Assembly (NCBI RefSeq): GCF_002735645.1
Contig: NZ_PDZG01000002.1
Coordinates: 62,001-126,000, forward strand
From: Iodobacter sp. BJB302
GTDB lineage: Bacteria > Pseudomonadota > Gammaproteobacteria > Burkholderiales > Chitinibacteraceae
Reading direction: 5' to 3'
DNA: 64,000 nt
Positions 57,949 to 64,000 of this stretch are shown in pieces. Each line of letters begins with the position of its first letter. Within the stretch, counting starts at the first letter, position 1. The notes under the pieces are model-generated. The model ran no database searches and was not told where the DNA came from. It saw nothing but the letters and a program-made list of their open reading frames with translations. The position numbers and the translations under genes were made by a program.

Positions 57949-59244
57949 TTAAAATACTTTTGTACCTTTGGCACTATAAGGATAAACACCTTCACACGCC
58001 GCAGGGCCATTACGCTTTTCTGTACGGGTATAATTGCCTGATAATAATTTGCTGCTTATATCCAGGTTAAGATCCTGTGACCAGGTAATCAAACCCGTGC
58101 CACTATCATTATTAAATTGCTCTGACTTAAAGTTATTCAGCGCAATTTTCCCCGGGTAATTAACTGCGATATCGGCAATCTTGCTGCCATCCCAAACCCG
58201 GTAAGTACCTTTACCATTGGCTTCTGGCTTAAACAACCAAAGAAAGCCTGTTGTTGAACCCGCCACACTATAATTGCACCTGCTAAACTCAGGCACTGCA
58301 TTACTTTGCTGCCCAGTTAATACCCCAGTCCACATATCGTAGCTGCCATAGCGTTTACCACTTTTACGCGCACCAACGATATCGTAAGTCCGCTTTTCTT
58401 CAAAAGTCAGCGCCTTGCTAATTGGATCAAAAGATTGGTCAATCGTTTCACGCTTCACATAACCCAGCTTGGGAATATGCCAGCGTTTTTCTGTCCAGCT
58501 TGAAACAGAACTGTCTTTGTCGTCTTTATAAACTACATTTGTTTTTTCCTGGCTAACACAAGCTTCCAATACGCCCAATTTAGTTTCAATTTTTTCACGG
58601 CCTAAGAACCGACACTCTGATTTAATGCTATCGGTGCCCGTACCATTTAACCAACTAATCGTTACTTTTCGTGTGTATTCAATATTCTTAGGCTGATCTT
58701 TGACCAGATCATTAATAGAAAACTCAGTCGTTGCATTCGCAGCCACACGTCGTTTCTGCCAGAAATTTTCTTTACCATTTTGCTCAGTCCCTATTTGGGA
58801 CCAACCAAGCATTTTTTTACCATCTGGTGAACGATATTCCTGCGAAGAAATCGTAAAAGGATATTTATTTTTCGAATGCGTATCCGTTAAATCTTCATTA
58901 ATAACGTATTCACTGGAAGTTTGTAAAACCGATTCACCCTCAATATTGACCAACTTAGTACTTACTTCATAATCATGTTTAAAACTGCCACCCGCCCAGT
59001 ACTCCTTGAAATTACCCTTTCCAGAATAATCTACTTTTGTTCGGCTATCCCAAGTAAATACAGCCAAATCGCTTTCACTGGTATCACTCGCTTTTAAATC
59101 CGCCGGCAAAGAAGCAATACATTGGCCTAAGGTTTCTTTTGCCGGGTCAACCGACACAACAGGCGTCGAAGTTGTGCTGCTTGCATCATCGCCACTGCCA
59201 CCACAAGCCACCAATACAAGCGCAGCAGAAACGGCAAGAGCCAT
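57949..59244 (-). CDS. Unknown lipoprotein; start region shows a one-base frameshift
   Basis: The open frame from ATG 59244 gives 431 residues, MALAVSAALVLVACGGSGDD and so on, with a lipobox (LVAC) but no basic n-region. Upstream in the same frame the codons read E-K-T-P-Y-S-A. An ATG at 59267 followed by six A would read MKKTPYSAMALAV if the tract had seven A, giving a perfect lipoprotein signal. So the gene is probably either interrupted by a one-base slip or mis-sequenced. The mature part has many Lys/Thr/Ser and no motif I recognise. Function unknown; the lipoprotein would lie in the outer membrane or periplasm. Confidence 0.75.
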   Translation of the reverse strand: MALAVSAALVLVACGGSGDDASSTTSTPVVSVDPAKETLGQCIASLPADLKASDTSESDLAVFTWDSRTKVDYSGKGNFKEYWAGGSFKHDYEVSTKLVNIEGESVLQTSSEYVINEDLTDTHSKNKYPFTISSQEYRSPDGKKMLGWSQIGTEQNGKENFWQKRRVAANATTEFSINDLVKDQPKNIEYTRKVTISWLNGTGTDSIKSECRFLGREKIETKLGVLEACVSQEKTNVVYKDDKDSSVSSWTEKRWHIPKLGYVKRETIDQSFDPISKALTFEEKRTYDIVGARKSGKRYGSYDMWTGVLTGQQSNAVPEFSRCNYSVAGSTTGFLWLFKPEANGKGTYRVWDGSKIADIAVNYPGKIALNNFKSEQFNNDSGTGLITWSQDLNLDISSKLLSGNYTRTEKRNGPAACEGVYPYSAKGTKVF

Positions 59245-59624
59245 TGCACTATAAGGAGTTTTTTCATTTTAACCGTTCATCAGGATAATTATGTGTAAGG
59301 CTTGAATTATCTCAAATAATGTTTTGTAAGCATATGCTGATGAACTAATCATCCATGCTTTACATCAAAATATGCATAGATAATAAAGACAAAAGCCAGT
59401 CTACAGCGATCTCCCGCTACAAACTGGCCTATAAAGTTTAAACACTGCCCCACCCACTGCCAGTTATATAGTGGCCATCTCGCTCCCTCTCATCGAAGCG
59501 GCACCCACTTTGTTGTGACTGAGCCACCCATCCATGTTAGCTAAACCACTAAAACCCTTCCAATAACTTACAAAAAAATAAATAAAACTACCGAAATTTC
59601 CATGGATTTAAAAAGAGCAACACC
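59245..59624. other. Intergenic region with a possible terminator
   Basis: About 380 bases between the lipoprotein start and the DUF2165 stop. GCCAGT (59395-59400) pairs with ACTGGC (59423-59428) and the stem extends with G-U pairs. On the minus strand a T-rich run follows, so it may end the DUF2165 transcript. Nothing else is seen. Confidence 0.5.
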
Positions 59625-60119
59625 TCAGGCTTGCTGGTTCTCATCTGCTTTAACCAGATATAAAAGCGTAAAGCCAATAATCACTACCACACGAAAAGCG
59701 GCTTCCTGCCCATTCCAAATCGTGGATTGCCACATTAAAAACCACTCCCCACCAATAGTAATAAATCCTGTAAACCACAAGATAATCCCCAGCGTAAGCC
59801 CTGAAATGGCAATACCCTTAGCCTGATTAAATGCTGAAGCATCTTTTATTGCCTTCAATAATCTATAGCCACCCAGCCAGCACAAAGCAGCAATTAACAG
59901 CTCAAAACCAATTAAAAAATGATATGCCGCATGATGAATGAATGGCGAGCCAATAGACCGCCACATCACCGCATTATCAGGAAACGTGGTATCCATTTTT
60001 AAGACATGGTTCACAAATCGATAATTGGATTCATAATCCATCAGATTATTAACTGCCACTAAAGAAACAAAAAATGCTACCGCCCAAACAAGGGCAATTT
60101 TAGAGAGTCTGGTATACAT
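59625..60119 (-). CDS. DUF2165 family membrane protein
   Basis: A 164-residue inner-membrane protein with four predicted helices: SKIALVWAVAFFVSLVAVNN, AAYHFLIGFELLIAALCWLG, GIAISGLTLGIILWFTGFI and AFRVVVIIGFTLLYL. The conserved N-terminal NNLMDYESNYRFVNHVLKMD and GGEWFLMWQSTIWNGQ segments are those of DUF2165, a family of unknown function. ATG 60119 is chosen because GGGGA precedes it; an in-frame start 16 codons upstream is less likely. Confidence 0.88.
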   Translation of the reverse strand: MYTRLSKIALVWAVAFFVSLVAVNNLMDYESNYRFVNHVLKMDTTFPDNAVMWRSIGSPFIHHAAYHFLIGFELLIAALCWLGGYRLLKAIKDASAFNQAKGIAISGLTLGIILWFTGFITIGGEWFLMWQSTIWNGQEAAFRVVVIIGFTLLYLVKADENQQA

Positions 60120-60310
60120 TAAATCCCCGGGAATTAAACGATAAGAAGGCACTTTGAATAAAATCAAGCCTCCCTTAGTTTACCTTCACTAGAGATAAAA
60201 AACACAGGCTATAGAAATATTTTGTAATTAATAAGAAAGAATCCAATCTGGCAAGCGCCGGGGCACAGTGATACTGCGAATTTCAAAAAGAGATCAAGAA
60301 ATAGCAGACA

Positions 60311-60337
60311 CAAAAAAACCCTGACAAGTCAGGGTTT
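60311..60337 (-). terminator. Terminator after tRNA-Ser
   Basis: On the minus strand AACCCTGAC and GTCAGGGTT (about 60337-60318) form a stem with a short loop followed by a T run, 13 bp after the tRNA 3' end. Confidence 0.85.
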
Positions 60338-60349
60338 CATTGGGCTTCT

Positions 60350-60440
60350 TGGCGGAGAGAGGGGGATTCGAACCCCCGATAGGCTATTAACCTATACACG
60401 CTTTCCAGGCGTGCGACTTAAGCCACTCATCCATCTCTCC
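60350..60440 (-). tRNA. tRNA-Ser (anticodon GGA)
   Basis: The minus strand begins GGAGAGATGGATGAGTGG and ends TCTCTCC-G-CCA, with the 3' CCA encoded. The anticodon stem-loop is ACGCCTGGAAAGCGT with GGA in the loop. A long variable arm (about TATAGGTTAATAGCCTAT) and the T arm GGGGGTTCGAATCCCCC identify a class II serine tRNA. It reads UCC/UCU codons. A terminator follows. Confidence 0.96.
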
Positions 60441-60963
60441 GCGAGAAGAGGCCGAATAATAATCAAGTTAGCGGGAGTGCGCAAGCCCTTTCTGCGATTA
60501 TTTTTCATTTTCTTTACAATCTTTCTGCGCTCCAGACCCGTTTTACTTAATAAAAATGGATATTCATTATATATATCAGGCAATTAGCTATAATTTACCC
60601 ATTTAAAAAAACAAGCAAATGTAAAAGAGATTTACCTGCATCAATACACCAAAAACAATTCAAATGGCATATTTGGCGCTAATCAATCGCTGCAAATAAA
60701 TCATGGGAAACTTTATCTGCACCCTATCCGCTTAAAATAACAGGCAAAGCTTGCTTAGGAGGTGCGTGTTTGCCTGTGCTCAACCCTTTGCAGTGCAAGA
60801 TATACATCCTGTTAATCCTGCCCGGCTACACGCTACTATGAAATACCATCTGGTTGGTGGGCTGCGCCCCTAACCTGCCGACCTAAGGATTTGCAGCAGA
60901 GGATCGGCTTATCGCCGCCCAACAAATACACGCGACTCAAGCTGGATAAGATGGTTTTTACTT
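60441..60963. other. Intergenic region between tRNA-Ser and fumarase
   Basis: About 520 bases without a credible gene. ACAGGCAAA (60740-60748) pairs perfectly with TTTGCCTGT (60769-60777) around a 20-nt loop holding AGGAGGT (60757-60763), a strong Shine-Dalgarno-like sequence with no convincing start codon after it. The tRNA promoter should lie in the first 100 bases (minus strand). Confidence 0.5.
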
Positions 60964-60964
60964 C

Positions 60965-61000
60965 TCAGACAAAACAAAACCCACGCAAGGTGGGTTTTGT
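60965..61000 (-). terminator. Terminator after the fumarase gene
   Basis: ACAAAACCCA (60974-60983) pairs with TGGGTTTTGT (60991-61000), followed on the minus strand by TTTGT. It is 25 bp past the stop. Confidence 0.85.
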
Positions 61001-61025
61001 CAGTACTTACTGCCTGAGATCTGCT

Positions 61026-62543
61026 TTAACCCACAACCGGGATTTTACCGATCTTAGCCTGCCAGATTTTTGGCGCAGTGGCGTGTACCGAGATACCTTG
61101 CGAATCAACGGCTACGGTGACCGGCATATCCACCACATCGAACTCGTAAATGGCTTCCATACCCAGATCTGCAAAGCCGACCACGCGGCTGGCTTTAATG
61201 GCTTTGGAGACCAGATAGGCAGCACCGCCTACGGCCATTAAATAAACAGACTTGTGCTTTTTGATCGCATCGAGCCCAGCCGGGCCACGCTCTGCCTTAC
61301 CGATCATACCCAGAAGGCCAGTCTCAGCCAGCACTTGTTCGGTAAACTTATCCATGCGCGTGGCGGTGGTCGGGCCTGCAGGGCCGACGATTTCATCTCG
61401 CACCGGGTCTACCGGGCCAACGTAGTAGATAAAGCGGCCAGTAAAATCAACCGGCAATTTTTCGCCACGATTGAGCATATCCACCATGCGCTTATGCGCG
61501 GCATCGCGGCCGGTAAGCATTTTGCCGTTTAACAGCAGGGTTTGGCCTGGCTGCCAGCTGGCCACGTCTTCACGCGTTACTGTATTCAGATCAACACGGG
61601 TGGCGGCTGCGGATGGGGTCCAGGTTACATCCGGCCAGTCTTCCAGCTTTGGTGTTTCCAACACAGCCGGGCCAGTGCCATCCAGCGTGAAATGCACATG
61701 CCTGGTGGCGGCGCAGTTGGGGATCATGGCGATCGGCAGGCTGGCGGCGTGGGTTGGATAGTCTTTGATTTTGACATCCAGCACCGTAGCTAAACCGCCT
61801 AAGCCCTGAGCGCCAATCCCCAGCGCATTAACTTTTTCGTACAGCTCAATACGCAGCTCCTCGCTTCGGGTTTGTGCGCCGCGCTCAATCAGCTCATGGA
61901 TATCGATTTCTTCCATCAGCGCTTCTTTGGCCATCACCATGGCTTTTTCTGCCGTGCCACCAATCCCGATGCCCAGCATACCCGGCGGGCACCAGCCTGC
62001 ACCCATCAGGGGCACAGTTTTAAGCACCCAATCCACAATCGAATCGGATGGGTTGAGCATGGCAAATTTAGATTTATTCTCGGAGCCGCCGCCTTTGGCT
62101 GCGATATCAATTTCTACCGTATTGCCTTCCACTACTTCGTAATGAATCACGGCGGGGGTATTGTCTTTGGTGTTCTGGCGCTTGCCGGCGGGGTCTTGCA
62201 GAATAGACGCACGCAGCTTGTTATCCGGGTGCAGATAGGCGCGGCGCACCCCTTCGTTGATCATGTCTGTCAGGCTCATCGTCGCGTCGGCCCACTGCAC
62301 ATTCATGCCGACGCGCACAAAACAGGTGACGATGCCGGTATCCTGGCAAATAGGGCGGTGGCCTTCGGCGCACATCCGGCTATTGGTCAGAATTTGCGCG
62401 ATGGCGTCTTTTGCTGCGGGCGATTCTTCTTTTTCATAAGCCACACCCAAAGCCTGGATGTAATCCTTAGGATGGTAGTAGCTGATGTATTGCAGGCTGT
62501 CGCTGATGCTATCGATTACGTCTTGCTGACGGATTGTTGTCAT
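61026..62543 (-). CDS. fumA: Fumarate hydratase, class I (iron-sulfur)
   Basis: A cytoplasmic TCA-cycle enzyme that hydrates fumarate to malate. The 505-residue chain fuses the alpha (residues 1 to about 285) and beta (to 505) parts found as separate subunits in some class I enzymes. The cysteines ICQDTG (Cys66), GWCPPG (Cys185) and PNCAATRH (Cys277) match the three ligands of the 4Fe-4S cluster. GPAGPTTATRMD is the beta-part signature. The fum symbol follows the class; the exact paralogue (A/B) cannot be told. It is divergent from phnF. Confidence 0.94.
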   Translation of the reverse strand: MTTIRQQDVIDSISDSLQYISYYHPKDYIQALGVAYEKEESPAAKDAIAQILTNSRMCAEGHRPICQDTGIVTCFVRVGMNVQWADATMSLTDMINEGVRRAYLHPDNKLRASILQDPAGKRQNTKDNTPAVIHYEVVEGNTVEIDIAAKGGGSENKSKFAMLNPSDSIVDWVLKTVPLMGAGWCPPGMLGIGIGGTAEKAMVMAKEALMEEIDIHELIERGAQTRSEELRIELYEKVNALGIGAQGLGGLATVLDVKIKDYPTHAASLPIAMIPNCAATRHVHFTLDGTGPAVLETPKLEDWPDVTWTPSAAATRVDLNTVTREDVASWQPGQTLLLNGKMLTGRDAAHKRMVDMLNRGEKLPVDFTGRFIYYVGPVDPVRDEIVGPAGPTTATRMDKFTEQVLAETGLLGMIGKAERGPAGLDAIKKHKSVYLMAVGGAAYLVSKAIKASRVVGFADLGMEAIYEFDVVDMPVTVAVDSQGISVHATAPKIWQAKIGKIPVVG

Positions 62544-62655
62544 CTTCTGGTCCCAGTGGTTTTACAGGATGACGCAATTGTAGCGCATGCGCGGGTCAGA
62601 AAATATTAGCGCTAACAGCCAGCTCAACGTTTAGATCAATATCATCTAGTTGCAA

Positions 62656-62670
62656 TGTAATTCAATTACA
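62656..62670. promoter_or_regulatory. Perfect 7+1+7 palindrome upstream of phnF
   Basis: TGTAATT-C-AATTACA lies 37 bp before the phnF ATG and in the gap shared with the divergent fumarase gene. GntR/HutC regulators bind inverted repeats, so this may be a PhnF operator. No binding consensus was compared. Confidence 0.5.
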
Positions 62671-62706
62671 ATAGCTTTTATTACACTTACACTACAGACC
62701 ATAATC

Positions 62707-63429
62707 ATGCTTGATCGTCACTCTGGCGTTGCCCTCTGGCGACAAATTGAAGATTCACTGGCACGCGATATCGGCAACAAGCTGCTGCGGGATCGCATGC
62801 CGAATGAAACCGAGCTGGCCACTCAATTTGCCGTCAACCGCCATACCATACGGCGGGCTCTTCAGGCACTTGAAGCACGCGGTTTAGTCAGAATAGAGCA
62901 AGGCCGTGGCACTTTTGTACAAGAAGAAATGATTGATTATCAGCTTGGCCGCCGCACACGTTTTTCGCATAGCTTACAAAAACAACGTCTTGCCGGGCAA
63001 AGCCATGTATTAAATGTGAAAACCGAAGCCGCCAATCCGGAAATTTGCCAGCATCTGGCTATTGCTGCAGAAAGCCATGTTTTACATATCGAGGCACTGG
63101 ATATTGTGGATGAGCGCGTAGTGGGCGTATGCCATCAATATTTCCCACTGCCGCGCTTTAAGGGCTTTGAGACGTTTTACACCAGTCAGCCCAATACTAA
63201 TCTGGCGCTTAAAGCCTTTGGTATTGAACAATGCCAGCGCAAATCATCCCGCATCAGTGCACGCCTGCCTGAAAGCGGCCAGGCACAACTTTTATCGCAA
63301 ACTAAATTTCAGCCGCTTCTTTGTGTAGAAAGCGTTTACAGTGATGCAGACAGCCAGATTATTGAATATGGCATTACGCATTTCACTGGCGATGCCGTAC
63401 AAATTTACTTAGAAGCCGAAACATTTTAA
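62707..63429 (+). CDS. phnF: GntR family regulator PhnF (HutC subfamily)
   Basis: A 240-residue transcription factor. The N-terminal winged helix contains VALWRQIEDSLARDI, MPNETELATQFAVNRHTIRRAL and the beta-wing GLVRIEQGRGTFV. The C-terminal UTRA domain (about residues 90-235) binds the effector. PhnF proteins usually control phosphonate uptake and cleavage genes. No phn gene follows in the visible sequence; the next gene is a NUDIX hydrolase three bases after the stop, so target and effector remain open. ATG 62707 is chosen; an upstream in-frame start adds 19 unlikely residues. Confidence 0.88.
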   Translation: MLDRHSGVALWRQIEDSLARDIGNKLLRDRMPNETELATQFAVNRHTIRRALQALEARGLVRIEQGRGTFVQEEMIDYQLGRRTRFSHSLQKQRLAGQSHVLNVKTEAANPEICQHLAIAAESHVLHIEALDIVDERVVGVCHQYFPLPRFKGFETFYTSQPNTNLALKAFGIEQCQRKSSRISARLPESGQAQLLSQTKFQPLLCVESVYSDADSQIIEYGITHFTGDAVQIYLEAETF

Positions 63430-63432
63430 GCC

Positions 63433-64000
63433 ATGTCAGATATCACTGCCCCACAAAACTTACGCCGGTTTATTGCACTGAATCAGCCACTGGGCTGGAT
63501 GGAAGACGCCAGCCTGCCCTTTTTGCAAGCCGCACTAGGGGCGGCAGCGGTGCAAATCAGTGATGATGCGATCTGCGCAGACCCAAGCATCAGCGCCAGC
63601 GCGCTGGAAAGTGCGCTGGCGCAAGCCGCATTACAAATGCACGATGCTGGGTGGATTAAGGGCTGGCGCGATGAGCGCTACACAGTGTTTGCCAGCGATC
63701 AGGCCGGGGGGCTGGATTTAGCCCGGCCATTATTCGAGCTGGAACGCGCCGCCTTTCGCCGCTTTGGCCTGACCAGCCGTGCAGTGCATATCAATGGCTA
63801 TACCAGCCGCGGGCTGTGGATTGCCCAGCGTGCCAACAGCAAAGCCATCGATCCCGATAAGCTGGACAATCTTGCGGCGGGCGGCATATCCGCAGGAGAA
63901 AAAGCATGGGATTGTGCAATCAGAGAGCTGGCAGAAGAAGCCGGCATCCCAACCCAATTAGCCAGCCAGGCCGTCACTAGCGGCAGTCTGCGTACCACGC
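63433..64000 (+). CDS. NUDIX hydrolase with N-terminal DUF4743-like domain (cut at right edge)
   Basis: The first 189 residues are visible. The start is four bases after the phnF stop, so the two are probably cotranscribed. The N-terminal part (SDITAPQNLRRFIALNQPLGWM, SRAVHINGYTSRGLWIAQR) fits the DUF4743-linked NUDIX group related to thiamine-diphosphate phosphatases. The NUDIX box is complete: G-GISAG-E-KAWDCAI-RELAEEAGI (GX5EX7REUXEEXGU). It should hydrolyse a nucleoside-diphosphate-linked substrate. The C-terminus lies outside the window. Confidence 0.85.
   Translation, partial: MSDITAPQNLRRFIALNQPLGWMEDASLPFLQAALGAAAVQISDDAICADPSISASALESALAQAALQMHDAGWIKGWRDERYTVFASDQAGGLDLARPLFELERAAFRRFGLTSRAVHINGYTSRGLWIAQRANSKAIDPDKLDNLAAGGISAGEKAWDCAIRELAEEAGIPTQLASQAVTSGSLRTT

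Noticed and set aside
60350-60440. tRNA-Ser as an integration site of a genomic island
   Set aside because: No integrase gene nor repeated tRNA 3' end was seen on either side within the window.
60891-61241. 116-codon plus-strand frame at the end of fumarase
   Set aside because: Overlaps the fumarase terminator and coding region, lacks a ribosome-binding site and any recognisable feature.
61872-62609. 245-codon frame on the plus strand opposite fumarase
   Set aside because: Fully inside fumA with no family features; a shadow of the real gene.

Overview
The window looks like chromosomal DNA from a Gram-negative betaproteobacterium, most likely a Chromobacteriaceae/Neisseriales member close to Iodobacter. 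This is inferred from the gene set (HrcA, NAD kinase and RecN side by side, an Mfd with betaproteobacterial features, a recJ/rpfE-like pair, a PA4780-type RIO kinase, secreted chitinase and vibriolysin-like protease, and a giant LapA/BapA-like adhesin). No rRNA or other decisive marker is present. Most of the sequence is ordinary, densely packed housekeeping DNA on both strands, interrupted by an accessory stretch at about 31.6-39.5 kb and by the adhesin gene at 45-56 kb.

Layout. 1-4.5 kb: three secreted degradative enzymes on the minus strand (an M28 aminopeptidase cut by the window edge, an M4 metalloprotease with a C-terminal PPC domain, a GH18 chitinase lipoprotein). 4.5-8 kb: tadA, recN and nadK on the minus strand. 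8-16.3 kb: hrcA, mltB, the overlapping DUF2339/DUF3999 membrane-protein pair and a broken methyltransferase gene on the plus strand. 16.3-20.5 kb: a periplasmic solute-binding protein, rlmB and a MASE1-PAS-GGDEF-EAL protein on the minus strand. 20.7-31.6 kb: mfd, a DUF1737 protein, an SNF2-family ATPase, a YecA/SEC-C protein, a second solute-binding protein and serB on the plus strand. 31.7-39.5 kb: two paralogous lamin-tail-domain/metzincin lipoproteins, an unknown protein overlapping one of them, a dead REP-associated transposase with a REP hairpin, an AT-rich unknown gene and an orphan, frameshifted hlyD. 39.7-44.8 kb: recJ, an RpfE-like gene, a GNAT acetyltransferase, a RIO-like kinase and a YhcH/YjgK/YiaL protein. 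45.1-55.9 kb: the 3597-residue adhesin. 56.2-64 kb: an ArsC-like phosphatase-fold reductase, a FUSC membrane protein, a lipoprotein whose start is frameshifted, a DUF2165 protein, tRNA-Ser(GGA), class I fumarase, PhnF and a NUDIX hydrolase cut by the right edge.

How parts may work together. The secreted proteases, aminopeptidase and chitinase fit an environmental polymer degrader. The adhesin has an N-terminal retention module, cadherin-like and VCBS repeats, a PA14-like domain, RTX repeats and a type I secretion C-terminus. It would normally need a LapBCE-type transporter and c-di-GMP control by LapD/LapG. None of these is here, and the only type I secretion gene in the window (hlyD) is truncated and frameshifted. 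The MASE1-GGDEF-EAL protein could feed the same second messenger, but the window does not link them.

The most unusual structure is a family of long palindromic intergenic elements sharing CACAGAG/CACGGAG arms (about 6.9, 24.1, 28.6-29.1 and 41.4-41.6 kb). The 28.6-29.1 kb copy is split by a 273-bp MITE-like element with perfect 27-bp terminal inverted repeats and by a second REP-like palindrome. The 41.4 kb copy carries a different nested palindrome. Four genes show decay (methyltransferase, RAYT, hlyD, and possibly the 58-kb lipoprotein). I did not find a clearly new enzymatic or defence system.
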